Shown here piece after piece: positions 1 to 7,320 of a stretch of 64,000 nt of DNA. Under the pieces are notes generated by a model. The model did not search any database. It saw only the letters and a program-made list of their open reading frames with translations, and was not told the origin of the DNA. Position 1 is the stretch's first letter; the number at the start of each line of letters is the position of its first letter. The stretch lies in NCBI GenBank assembly GCA_904374465.1, contig CAJFFY010000008.1, positions 1-64,000 of the forward strand, read 5' to 3'. The translations under genes and the position numbers were made by a program. The stretch is from an uncultured Subdoligranulum sp. GTDB taxonomy: Bacteria; Bacillota; Clostridia; Oscillospirales; Ruminococcaceae.

Positions 1-1
1 C

Positions 2-976
2 AGGCAGACAACCCGAAGCAACTATCTGTATATGTATGACCGCTTTGTCCGAAACACCTTCGGCAACAAGAAGATCGCGGATATACGTTTCTCGGATGTG
101 CTTCAGTTTTACAACTGCCTGCTTCAACAGCAAGAGATGCAGATCAACACACTGGAAAGCATCCATACGCTTTTGCGTCCGACGTTTCAGCTGGCGGTTC
201 GTGATGGCATCATCCGGAACAACCCCACAGATGGGGTACTGGCAGAGGTTAAGAAAAATTCAGACCATCAGAGCGGAATACGCCACGCTCTGACGGTGGC
301 TCAGCAGCGGGCCTTTATGGAGCATGTCGCCAACCATCCGGTGTACTTCCACTGGTGGCCGTTGTTCACCATATTGCTGGGTACAGGATGCCGGATCGGG
401 GAAGCGCTGGGCCTCCGTTGGGAAGATATTGACTGTGAAAACAGAGTGATCCATATCAACCATAGCCTGGTCTATTATCCGGTAGGGGAGAGCCGCACCT
501 CTGTCCAGCATATCTCAAAGCCGAAAACAAAAGCCGGTGAGCGCACCATTCCAATGCTTGACTCTGTGCAGGATGCCTTTGAAATGTTGCGGGAAGAACA
601 GCTGGAGAACGGCTGGAACGATGTGGAGATTGACGGAATGCACGGGTTCATCTTTTGCAACCGCTTTGGAAATGTTCCCAATCCACAGTCTGTCAACCGG
701 GCGATTAAAAGGATTGTTTCCGATTATAATGCCACAGAGGAAATCAGCGCGAAGAGGGAGCACCGGGAAGCCGTTCTTCTGCCGGATTTCTCTGCGCACC
801 ATCTTCGGCACACCTTTTGCACAAGGCTTTGCGAACAGGAGACCAACCTGAAGGTCATCCAATCGGTCATGGGACATAAGGATATTAAGACCACGATGGA
901 TATTTATGCCGAGGCGACCGAGGAGAAAAAACAGGAATCGTTTGAACGATTGGCTGCTACATGGAATGTATTTTGA
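2..976 (+). CDS. Tyrosine-type site-specific integrase (5' end outside window)
   Basis: The reading frame is open to the left edge, so the N-terminus is missing; the first visible residues (TTRSNYLYMYDRFVR) belong to the SAM-like core-binding domain. Counting from the edge, the catalytic set of tyrosine recombinases is complete: Arg131 (GCRIGEAL), Lys177 (KTKAGERT), HxxR at 266-269 (HHLRH), His292 (GHKD) and nucleophile Tyr302 (DIYAEA). The family cuts and rejoins DNA at att sites to integrate or excise conjugative elements of the Tn916/Tn1549 kind. The gene ends at TGA 974-976 and is followed by short direct repeats and hairpins, typical of an element end. Lower GC than the chromosomal genes further right supports transfer. 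Integrase function is firm; assignment to a particular element family is inference. Confidence 0.95.
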   Translation, partial: RQTTRSNYLYMYDRFVRNTFGNKKIADIRFSDVLQFYNCLLQQQEMQINTLESIHTLLRPTFQLAVRDGIIRNNPTDGVLAEVKKNSDHQSGIRHALTVAQQRAFMEHVANHPVYFHWWPLFTILLGTGCRIGEALGLRWEDIDCENRVIHINHSLVYYPVGESRTSVQHISKPKTKAGERTIPMLDSVQDAFEMLREEQLENGWNDVEIDGMHGFIFCNRFGNVPNPQSVNRAIKRIVSDYNATEEISAKREHREAVLLPDFSAHHLRHTFCTRLCEQETNLKVIQSVMGHKDIKTTMDIYAEATEEKKQESFERLAATWNVF

Positions 977-1001
977 GAAGGACTTGGAGAGACAGATTGT
1001 C

Positions 1002-1042
1002 TGACAGCAAAATTCTTGAGATGACAGCAAATTGACAGCAAA
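1002..1042 (+). repeat. Three direct copies of TGACAGCAAA next to the integrase
   Basis: TGACAGCAAA occurs at 1002-1011, 1022-1031 and 1033-1042, and a related TTGACACCA pair lies at 1218-1226 and 1229-1237. Direct repeats immediately beyond an integrase gene are often arm-type binding sites for the N-terminal domain of Tn916-like integrases. The repeats are seen; the role is inferred. Confidence 0.5.
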
Positions 1043-1260
1043 TATACGAGAATCACGAAGCATTACAGGGCATCACGAATGAGGGGGTCTGCTGAAAAAA
1101 CAGCACCGTGAAGCGCTACGAAGCGTGCCACGGTGAAACCAAGAAAAATCCCCACCATGAAGCCCATCGACTAAAAAGCATTGATTCTACGCCTTTTATC
1201 AACCTGATTTGGTGGATTTGACACCACATTGACACCAAACTTGTGCAGAAAAGGCTTTAC

Positions 1261-1305
1261 AAAAAAGCAGAGAGTTATCCTCTTACGGATGACTCTCTGC
1301 TTTTT
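1261..1305. terminator. Strong bidirectional Rho-independent terminator
   Basis: A 14-bp stem (1267-1280 with 1287-1300, one G-T pair) is flanked by A6 on the left and T5 on the right, so it can stop transcription both from the integrase side and from the minus-strand mini-gene. Confidence 0.85.
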
Positions 1306-1307
1306 GT

Positions 1308-1445
1308 TTATGTGGTTGTGGATTTCTGTGCGGAAGTGACGAGGTGATACCATTCACAATTTTTACATTCCGGTAGGTCACCGCAGGCAGGTACGCCGGT
1401 GTCAGGCTCATCGGGGCAACTATAATAATCGTATTTCAAGTCCAT
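1308..1445 (-). CDS. Small Cys-rich protein, 45 aa, unknown function
   Basis: I do not recognise this protein. It starts MDLKYDYYSCPDEP and contains four cysteines in the pattern C10...C21-x5-C27-x2-C30, which could hold a metal ion. The ATG at 1443-1445 is preceded on the minus strand by GAGGG at good spacing, and the stop sits directly at the bidirectional terminator, so it reads as a real small gene at the end of the sprT-like transcription unit. A longer in-frame extension into the sprT gene exists, but it has unnatural composition and no ribosome site. Function is unknown; a short metal-binding accessory protein of a mobile element is a guess. Confidence 0.5.
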   Translation of the reverse strand: MDLKYDYYSCPDEPDTGVPACGDLPECKNCEWYHLVTSAQKSTTT

Positions 1446-1524
1446 TTGTACATCCCTCGGATTAAAAAGTGCATTATAAAATTTGCCTACTCTCACTCGG
1501 CTGCTATCTCTGTTTGATGATTGC

Positions 1525-2175
1525 TTACTCGACGAGTTCCATCTTCTCCATGCAATCGCCGCACAGGATGTTGACGACCTTGGTGGCTCGCACACTCTGA
1601 TGGCAGATGGGGCAGATATATTTGCGGGTGCTACTGGGCTTCTTGGTTTTGACGGCAGCTCCGTTGCTTGTCCCTTTGGGCAGTGTCCCGATTACATCCC
1701 ACAGGCTGACCGCCTCGCACATCTGAAGGTCTTGCCAGCCCTGTTCTTCTATGAAGTCCAGAAGAGGAAGTCCGGGGCTGGTAATTGTCCAGCCATATTT
1801 CGGATGTTTCTCGACGCAAAGCCCGTGGCTTTCGGCAATTTCCTTAAACTTTCGATTGTGGTAGAAGTTTCCGGAGCCGCTGGTATCTTTGATTCCATTT
1901 TCAGTTGCAAAGCAATGGCACATCTCATGCAAAAGTGTGGAGCAGGTTTCTTCTATTGGCCTGCTAAGGGTGGCGCTGCTGATGTTGATTTCGTACCGCC
2001 GTTCATCACCCGCCTGCCAAACCTTATTGCAAGTGAAATGCCCATAAGCGCCCACGGTCTTTTTTAGGCTGATGACCACTTCGGGAAGCTCCCCGTTGAA
2101 AAATCTATCGTTTAGCAAGCGGTACATTTTTTCAAGTTGCCCAGCAACGCGGCTAGTCTTTACAGTCTTTTTCAT
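1525..2175 (-). CDS. SprT-like zinc metalloprotease domain protein
   Basis: A 216-residue protein with the zinc-protease motif HEMCH at residues 83-87 (His83, Glu84, His87) inside a SprT-type fold (LNDRFFNGELPE near the N-terminus), and a C-terminal zinc ribbon with CPIC and CGDC pairs in the last 35 residues. SprT/Spartan-like proteins cleave or bind proteins on DNA; copies like this are common cargo of Tn1549-like conjugative elements. The ATG is chosen because AGAGAGG lies just upstream; the frame stays open much further upstream but that part is antisense to the ABC gene. The Cys-rich mini-gene follows on the same strand. The domain call is firm; the physiological substrate is unknown. 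Confidence 0.88.
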   Translation of the reverse strand: MKKTVKTSRVAGQLEKMYRLLNDRFFNGELPEVVISLKKTVGAYGHFTCNKVWQAGDERRYEINISSATLSRPIEETCSTLLHEMCHCFATENGIKDTSGSGNFYHNRKFKEIAESHGLCVEKHPKYGWTITSPGLPLLDFIEEQGWQDLQMCEAVSLWDVIGTLPKGTSNGAAVKTKKPSSTRKYICPICHQSVRATKVVNILCGDCMEKMELVE

Positions 2176-2512
2176 TTTGAAAACCTCTCTTTCAAAGTTC
2201 ACTTTTAATCGCCTTTGGCGGGGGTGGGAATCATTGGCCCCAACCGGCGACCAAAAAGAGAGGCAAATAGAGACTGTGACAAGGGGAACGTGGAATACCG
2301 AAGCTGAGCGAGGATATGCCGCGAAAGCCCCTTGCCTAAAGGCGAGAGTTGCCCATAATACTGGGCGCGGTTGGGACAATCCCCCGTCGTTCCCCAATTT
2401 GCGCCGGATGACGGCGCAAAGCCCAAATCTACCTAAATAGCCCAAAAGTTTGAACTTTTGGTGCGTAAAAGCGGCCCCGCATAAAACAAGTATTTGGGCC
2501 GCGTCAAAACTT
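2176..2512. other. Intergenic region and element/chromosome junction
   Basis: No gene is supported here. It contains GC-rich inverted segments and an interrupted palindrome CCAAAAGTT-TG-AACTTTTGG at 2442-2461. Just right of this, near 2510-2518, the sequence switches to the interior of a sugar ABC ATPase gene. I read the switch as the boundary of an inserted or recombined element. The palindrome could be an origin of transfer or a protein-binding site, which is unproven. Confidence 0.5.
2442..2461. repeat. 20-bp interrupted palindrome near element boundary
   Basis: Nine-base arms CCAAAAGTT and AACTTTTGG are separated by TG. It has no T-run and no gene reads into it, so it is more likely a binding or nicking site than a terminator. 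Confidence 0.55.
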
Positions 2513-3814
2513 ATGACGGTGCAGGAATCCGAGGCCGCGGGCATCGCCTTCGTGCACCAGGAACTGAACCTTTTCAACGACCTGACGGTGGCGGAAAACC
2601 TCTTCCTCACCCGGGAACCGGTGAACCGCTGGGGCCGCATCGATAAAAAGCGGATACACCGGGAAGCCGCCGCCCTGTTTGACAGCATGGGGGTGGAGAT
2701 GGACCCCGCCGAGATGGTGGGCCGCCTCAAGACCAGCCAGAAACAGCTACTGGAAATCGCCAAAGCCCTGTGGGGCAAGGCAAAACTCATCATCCTGGAC
2801 GAGCCCACCACCGCCCTCAACACCCGGGAGGTGGACCACCTGTTTGCGATCCTGCGCCGCCTGAAAGAACAGAACGGCACCTCGTTTCTCTTCATCTCCC
2901 ACAAGATGCCGGAGGTCTTCGCCTTTGCCGACCGGTACACCGTGCTCAGCAACGGCCGCTTCATCGCCGCGGGGGCCATCGCCGACACCACGCCGGAAAA
3001 AATCACCGAGCAGATGGTGGGCCATCCGGCAGGGCAGGGGGCGCAGTACAGCCCCCGGCCCACCGGCGACACCGTACTGGAAGTGAAAGACCTCACCGGC
3101 CCCGGTTTTGCCGACGTGAGCCTGACTGCCCAAAAAGGGGAGATCATCGGCCTGACCGGCCTGCAGGGGTCGGGCAGCAGCGAGTGGATGCAGGCGGTGT
3201 TCGGGGCGCTGCCGGTGCAGTGCGGTACCGTCACAGTTTTCGGCAAGGCGGTCAAGCCGGGGTCCATCCACCGGGCCATGGCGGCAGGCATCGCCATGCT
3301 GCCGGGCAACCGCAAGGAAAACTCGGTCATCCCCGACCTCAATCTCATGGACAACCTGAGCCTGGCGGAACAGACCCTCTCGGCCCGGAACTTTCCCATC
3401 CACAAAAAGACGGAGCGCAAAATCTTCAACCACTATAAAGAGATCCTGCACATCAAGGCCCGGGGGCCGCAGGATGCCATTACCTCATTGTCGGGCGGCA
3501 ACCAGCAGAAGGTCTTTCTGGCCCGGTGGCTCAACACCGGCGCGGGGATTCTCTTGCTGGACAACCCCACCCAGGGCATCGATGTGGGTGCCAAGGAGGA
3601 GATCTACGCCCTGATTCTGGAACTGGCTGCCCAGGGCAAGACCATCCTCCTCAACACGCTGGAAATTCCCGAACTGCAGAAGGTGGCCGACCGCTGCGCC
3701 GTCTTTTACGAGGGGCGGCTGGTGCGGATGCTGCCCCACGCCGAAATCAACGAACATACCGTGATGCTCTGGTCCACCGGGGCATCCCTTGCCAAGGAGG
3801 AACAACCTTCATGA
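2513..3814 (+). CDS. Sugar ABC transporter ATPase (RbsA/MglA type), 5'-truncated
   Basis: RbsA-type proteins carry two nucleotide-binding domains and energise pentose or hexose import. Here homology begins in mid-domain (ESEAAGIAFVHQELNLFNDL), so about the first 75 residues with the Walker A of domain 1 are gone; no replacement Walker A is found upstream in any frame. What remains of domain 1 has its signature region (LKTSQKQLLEIAKAL) and Walker B (LIILDEPTTAL). Domain 2 has a degenerate Walker A (GLQGSGSSE), signature SLSGGNQQK, and Walker B reading LLLDNPTQGID, with Asn where Glu is usual. The frame can be read from ATG 2513 or TTG 2450, neither with a good ribosome site. The stop overlaps the permease start (ATGA). 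Probably a disrupted gene that no longer makes a working pump. Confidence 0.85.
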   Translation: MTVQESEAAGIAFVHQELNLFNDLTVAENLFLTREPVNRWGRIDKKRIHREAAALFDSMGVEMDPAEMVGRLKTSQKQLLEIAKALWGKAKLIILDEPTTALNTREVDHLFAILRRLKEQNGTSFLFISHKMPEVFAFADRYTVLSNGRFIAAGAIADTTPEKITEQMVGHPAGQGAQYSPRPTGDTVLEVKDLTGPGFADVSLTAQKGEIIGLTGLQGSGSSEWMQAVFGALPVQCGTVTVFGKAVKPGSIHRAMAAGIAMLPGNRKENSVIPDLNLMDNLSLAEQTLSARNFPIHKKTERKIFNHYKEILHIKARGPQDAITSLSGGNQQKVFLARWLNTGAGILLLDNPTQGIDVGAKEEIYALILELAAQGKTILLNTLEIPELQKVADRCAVFYEGRLVRMLPHAEINEHTVMLWSTGASLAKEEQPS

Positions 3815-4830
3815 AAACCTCTGCAAAGCGCTCGCTGTCCCGGCTGGCGGGGCAGTACAGCTACATTCTGGTCTTTGTCGCCATTTTTCTGGTCTGGGCG
3901 CTCACCAGCAGCAGCCTGACCTGGAGCGGCGTCATGAACATCTTCCGCCACTCGGCGGTCATCGGGGTGCTGGCCCTCGGCATGGGCCTGGTCTGCCTTA
4001 CCGGCGAGATCGACCTCTCGGTGGGCTCCATCCTGGCCATCGACGCCGGGCTCTCGGTGGTAGTCTTCAATGCCACCGGCAGCATCCTGCTCACGCTGGT
4101 CTTTGCCCTGGCGGCAGGGGCCGTGCTGGGGGTTGTCAACGGGGTGCTCGTCGGTATTGTGGAAATGCCCGCCTTCATCGTCACCCTGGCCACCATGCTC
4201 ATCTACCGCTCGCTGGCCCAGTACCTTTGCCAGCACCTGCCCAAAGAGCTCATCGGGGGCGGGTCCTCGGTGTATAAAATGGATACCGAACTGGCCGCCT
4301 ACCAGCCCTTCTACGGCTTCGGCAACGGCAAAATTGCTACCCTGCCCCTGGTGGGGCTGGTGCTGCTGGCCCTGACGGTGGTGTTCGTCTACCTTTCCAC
4401 CAGCACCAAGTTCGGCAAAAAGGTCTACGCCATCGGCAGCAACCAGAAGGGCGCCCGGCTGGCGGGCATCCATGTCAGCCTGATGAAAACCGCCGTCTTT
4501 GTGCTCTGCGGGTTGCTGGTGGGGCTGGGGGCCTTCCTCTGGATCGCCATGAACGGCAGCGCCGACCCCGCTACCACCGGCAGCAGCTACGAGATGTACG
4601 TCATCGCCAGCGTGGTGCTGGGCGGCATCAGCATGGCGGGCGGCAAAGGCCGCTGCCTGGGGGTGCTCTTCGGCGCCATGAGCTACACCATCATCGACAA
4701 GATCATCGTCGCCCTCAAGATGGACTCCCTCATCAACGATGCCATCAAGGGGGTTATCCTCATCCTCGTCATCCTCATCCAGGTGGCGGGGCCCCGTGTG
4801 AGAAAAAGCTGTTGGAATATAAAAAACTGA
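3811..4830 (+). CDS. Sugar ABC transporter permease (RbsC family)
   Basis: A polytopic inner-membrane permease of about 339 residues with the BPD_transp_2 hallmarks (LGMGLVCLTGEIDLSVGSI; GKKVYAIGSNQKGARLAGI; VVLGGISMAGGKG). It would form the channel for the sugar handled by the upstream ATPase; the ATG overlaps the ATPase stop and has AAGGAGG at 3794-3800. No periplasmic-type binding protein is next to it, so the operon has lost its front part. The last ten codons (RKSCWNIKN) look foreign: reading from 4800 in another frame gives EKKLLEYKK before a stop at 4862, so a frameshift in the A-run at 4803-4807, or a second junction into the AT-rich stretch after 4830, is likely. Confidence 0.88.
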   Translation: MKTSAKRSLSRLAGQYSYILVFVAIFLVWALTSSSLTWSGVMNIFRHSAVIGVLALGMGLVCLTGEIDLSVGSILAIDAGLSVVVFNATGSILLTLVFALAAGAVLGVVNGVLVGIVEMPAFIVTLATMLIYRSLAQYLCQHLPKELIGGGSSVYKMDTELAAYQPFYGFGNGKIATLPLVGLVLLALTVVFVYLSTSTKFGKKVYAIGSNQKGARLAGIHVSLMKTAVFVLCGLLVGLGAFLWIAMNGSADPATTGSSYEMYVIASVVLGGISMAGGKGRCLGVLFGAMSYTIIDKIIVALKMDSLINDAIKGVILILVILIQVAGPRVRKSCWNIKN

Positions 4831-4974
4831 TGTGTTTTGATAGTTGTGTTATATATGAATGATATAGCTGATTTGTAAGAGAGAAAAGTAAAATGGGAGG
4901 TGGCAGATAAAGAAAGTTCTACTTTTGCTTTTTATTTGCAATAAAAACGTGATCCTGTTCTCAGTCTGGGCAAA

Positions 4975-5018
4975 GTAAAAAACAGGCGAGGTTCCGCATT
5001 TGCGGAACCTCGCCTGTT
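4975..5018 (-). terminator. Terminator of the small export protein gene
   Basis: A perfect 17-bp stem (4981-4997 with 5002-5018, loop of four) is followed on the minus strand by a T-rich run. It ends the minus-strand gene at 5048. Confidence 0.9.
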
Positions 5019-5047
5019 CGATTGTTACAATGTGCAGGAAATCGCTT

Positions 5048-5527
5048 TTACGCCACCACGGCGCCCAGAGCCGAGAAGCCTGCCACGCTCAGCGCACCCA
5101 TGATGCACCCCGCCAGCAGCACGCCGCCCATGCAGGCCAACACGCTGGATTTAAAATCCATATCCAGAAGACTGGCAGCCAGGGTGCCGGTCCAGGCACC
5201 GGTGCCCGGCAGGGGAATACCCACGAAGAGCAGCAGCGCCCAGGGCAGACCACGCCCGGCGGTGGCTTTCAGCTTTTCACCGCCCTTGTGGCCCTTCTCC
5301 AGGCAGAACCGGAAAAACTTGCCGATCACCGGCTTGTCGGCGCCCCATTCTAGAACCTTGCGGGCAAAGAAGAAGATGAAGGGAACCGGCAGCATGTTGC
5401 CAATGATGGCGATCACATAGGCGGTCCACAGGGGCAGGCCCAAGCCTACGCCCACCGGAATTGCGCCGCGCAACTCGATCAACGGTACCATGGCGATGAA
5501 AAACACATACAGATAGTTCGTCAGCAT
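5048..5527 (-). CDS. Small multi-drug export family membrane protein (COG2426)
   Basis: A 159-residue membrane protein with four or five hydrophobic helices. Diagnostic segments are PLIELRGAIPVGVGLG near the N-terminus, GNMLPVPFIFFFARKVLEW in the middle and GIPLPGTGAWTGTLAASLL after it, as in the family named for a putative small-molecule exporter; the true substrate is unknown for most members. It stands alone on the minus strand between the permease and a divergent membrane protein and has its own terminator. The family call is sound; the drug-export role is family lore rather than something visible here. Confidence 0.85.
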   Translation of the reverse strand: MLTNYLYVFFIAMVPLIELRGAIPVGVGLGLPLWTAYVIAIIGNMLPVPFIFFFARKVLEWGADKPVIGKFFRFCLEKGHKGGEKLKATAGRGLPWALLLFVGIPLPGTGAWTGTLAASLLDMDFKSSVLACMGGVLLAGCIMGALSVAGFSALGAVVA

Positions 5528-5664
5528 CGTGAAACCTCACAGTGTGTATCGTATTTGTACAGAACAAGCTATATTATACAGGATTCTTTCCCGTTTGGCA
5601 AGCAAAAAACAGCGCTGCTGCATCGGTTGTTTTTGGTAGGGGTGCCCAAAAAGCCGGTGGGACC

Positions 5665-5692
5665 TTGTGTTTTGCGGTGGGTATGGTATCAT
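5665..5692 (+). promoter_or_regulatory. Promoter for the 5765 membrane protein
   Basis: TTGTGT at 5665-5670, a 16-nt spacer and TATCAT at 5687-5692 with an upstream TATGG, the extended -10 form seen repeatedly in this window. Confidence 0.55.
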
Positions 5693-5764
5693 TATGGCAT
5701 AGAGGAATCCTGGCAGATTCTACAAACACGGCGGTTCACCCGTCGGAAAGTGAGGATTTTTTCC

Positions 5765-6988
5765 TTGTCCAAAACTATCAGACAACGGGCCCTGCAGGTG
5801 GCTGCTGTGGCGGCATTGATACTTTTTGCCGTGGCCATGGCCTGGCTGCATTACCAGCAACTGTGCTCCCCCGGCGGGGGAACAGACCCCTATACCTCCG
5901 ACTTGGGCCAGCATCTGGCCTTTGCCCGGAAGGGAATGATCTATTCCACCGCGTCACTGCTGATCGGTCCTGCTTATGCCCTGGCCGGCCGGTGGGGCAT
6001 TGCCGTCTTGCTGGCCTGCTTTCATCTGGGGGCGGTGGCGGTCTTTGCCTGGGGGCTGCGTCCGGCGCTGCCCCGCAGCTCCCTCCCGGGACGGTTGCTG
6101 ATCAGTCTGGCGGTCTCGTTTTCTCAGGCGGTCTGGATGCCCCGGGGCGGTTACTGGTACCAGGGTACCATCATCGGCACGGTGTATCACAACACCACCT
6201 ATATCATGCTGGCCCCCTTTGCGCTGCTGGCAATGCTGTGGTTTTACCGTGCCTGGCACAGTCTGCAGACCGGAAAGCTGAACCTGCGGGTGTGGGCGGT
6301 TTATACCCTGTTGCTGACCGTGGCCACCAGTTTCAAGGCAAGCCTGGTGTTTGCCTTTGCGCCGGCGTTGCTGTTGCTGCTCATCGCGGATTTGGTGAGG
6401 AGCCGCGGCAGCCGCATCGGCCGGGAAGCGGTGATGGGATGCAGCGTGCTGCCCAGCATTGCCCTGTGTCTGGTACAGGCCAATGTGCTGTTTGCCGAAG
6501 CCGACAGCGGTATGCATTTGATTTTTACCGTGGCCTTTGACCGACACCGCATGCTGTGGGGGCCTTTCAACGAGGCCGGTGTGCTGGGGCTGCTGCGTTC
6601 CCTGGTGTTTGTGGCGGCGGTGGGGCTGCTGCTGGGGCGGCGGGCCTGGCAGCATTTCCGGTATCGGTTCAGCCTGCTGGTGTTTGCGGTATCCTTGGCC
6701 GAGGCCCTGCTGCTGGTGGAAAGCGGAGAACGCCTCTACCATGCCAACCTCTGGTGGGGCCCGTTTATCTGCTTCTGGCTCTTTCTGTTGGAATCCCTTT
6801 CGGTCTGGCTGGAATCCTGCACCCGGTGGCGGGCAGGGGAGCAGGGCCGGGCGCTGGGGCTCCGACTGTGGGTCTGCGGGGTGGCGCTGGTCTGGCATAT
6901 TGTCAGCGGTGTTTGCTTCCTGGTCCTGCTGATGCAGGGGCAGTCCTACAACATTCCCATTGCCACCTATCATTTTCTGTGGTTTTGA
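5765..6988 (+). CDS. Polytopic membrane protein, unknown (GT-C-like layout possible)
   Basis: About 407 residues with roughly ten transmembrane helices. I do not recognise a named family. The first outside loop carries acidic residues (GGGTDPYTSDLGQHLAFARKG), followed by helix pairs, an Arg-rich loop and further helices to a short C-terminus. That layout resembles membrane glycosyltransferases of the GT-C fold or O-antigen polymerase-like proteins, but no catalytic motif is certain. TTG 5765 is chosen because GTGAGG lies about nine bases upstream and the hydrophobic N-terminus begins there; the in-frame stretch before it is not protein-like. It has its own promoter and terminator, and is a single-gene unit. 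Confidence 0.6.
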   Translation: MSKTIRQRALQVAAVAALILFAVAMAWLHYQQLCSPGGGTDPYTSDLGQHLAFARKGMIYSTASLLIGPAYALAGRWGIAVLLACFHLGAVAVFAWGLRPALPRSSLPGRLLISLAVSFSQAVWMPRGGYWYQGTIIGTVYHNTTYIMLAPFALLAMLWFYRAWHSLQTGKLNLRVWAVYTLLLTVATSFKASLVFAFAPALLLLLIADLVRSRGSRIGREAVMGCSVLPSIALCLVQANVLFAEADSGMHLIFTVAFDRHRMLWGPFNEAGVLGLLRSLVFVAAVGLLLGRRAWQHFRYRFSLLVFAVSLAEALLLVESGERLYHANLWWGPFICFWLFLLESLSVWLESCTRWRAGEQGRALGLRLWVCGVALVWHIVSGVCFLVLLMQGQSYNIPIATYHFLWF

Positions 6989-6998
6989 CGGAAAGCGT

Positions 6999-7024
6999 GC
7001 GGCAGCCTTTGGCTGCCGCTTTTT
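6999..7024 (+). terminator. Rho-independent terminator
   Basis: Perfect 9-bp stem GCGGCAGCC/GGCTGCCGC (6999-7007, 7011-7019) followed by T5, just after the membrane protein gene. Confidence 0.9.
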
Positions 7025-7038
7025 GCATTGATAAAAGC

Positions 7039-7067
7039 TTGACAAATACGGCGCCTTATGGTATGGT
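7039..7067 (+). promoter_or_regulatory. Promoter of short RNA upstream of pflB
   Basis: TTGACA 7039-7044, a 17-nt spacer and TATGGT 7062-7067, with an extended -10 TGG. The operator begins seven bases downstream, so initiation would fall at or inside it. Confidence 0.75.
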
Positions 7068-7072
7068 AACGC

Positions 7073-7186
7073 TAGGTTAGATATACCTAACCTAGCCGCC
7101 GGCAGGACTTCCCATCCGGCGGAATTCGGGGCGCGGGGAAAGCCGTTGCTTTGTTGCAAAGACAACATACAACCGCCGGCTTTTTT
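7073..7186 (+). ncRNA. Candidate operator-controlled short RNA upstream of pflB
   Basis: Between the promoter and the pflB promoter there is no open frame with a ribosome site, but there are two structures: a stem CCGCCGG/CCGGCGG (7096-7102, 7116-7122) and a terminator-like stem AAAGCCG/CGGCTTT (7139-7145, 7177-7183) ending in T6. A transcript of about 110 nt is predicted. It could be a free small RNA or a 5' leader that only sometimes reads through into pflB. Confidence 0.5.
7075..7092. promoter_or_regulatory. Operator GGTTAG-N6-CTAACC (copy 1)
   Basis: GGTTAG 7075-7080, ATATAC, CTAACC 7087-7092; the dyad extends outward to a 26-bp near-palindrome 7071-7096. The position over the start site suggests a repressor. 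The same core occurs at 10484-10501 in the same place relative to another promoter. Confidence 0.65.
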
Positions 7187-7237
7187 GGTATTCTGAAAAA
7201 GCGGTGGGAAAAACAAGGGAAAACACCCATTTGCCCC

Positions 7238-7265
7238 TTGCGTTTTTTTGCAGATATGGTATTAT
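7238..7265 (+). promoter_or_regulatory. pflB promoter
   Basis: TTGCGT 7238-7243, a 16-nt spacer and TATTAT 7260-7265 preceded by ATATGG. It lies after the short-RNA terminator, so pflB can be expressed on its own. Confidence 0.6.
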
Positions 7266-7320
7266 AGTATCTGCTTCAACACCACATATGGGAAGATACA
7301 CGAACAGAAGGAGTGCGTTT

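Larger units (their letters stand above)
977..1307. other. Non-coding end region of the integrated element
   Basis: No credible gene lies here. The stretch holds the TGACAGCAAA repeats, a hairpin with arms CACCGTG (1104-1110) and CACGGTG (1129-1135), the TTGACACCA pair near 1218-1237, and a strong terminator at its right end. This is where an attachment site would be expected, but without the empty site or the other element end I cannot place its core. Confidence 0.5.

Noticed and set aside
1483..2067. Plus-strand frame of 194 codons opposite the SprT-like gene
   Set aside because: The minus-strand frame has HEMCH, a zinc ribbon and a ribosome site; the plus frame has none.
7071..7096. Resemblance of the pfl operator to a DtxR/IdeR iron box (TTAGGTTAG plus CTAACCTAA)
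   Set aside because: Half-sites are similar, but the spacing is N6 rather than N1 and copy 2 lacks the outer TA bases; I do not assign a DtxR regulator.
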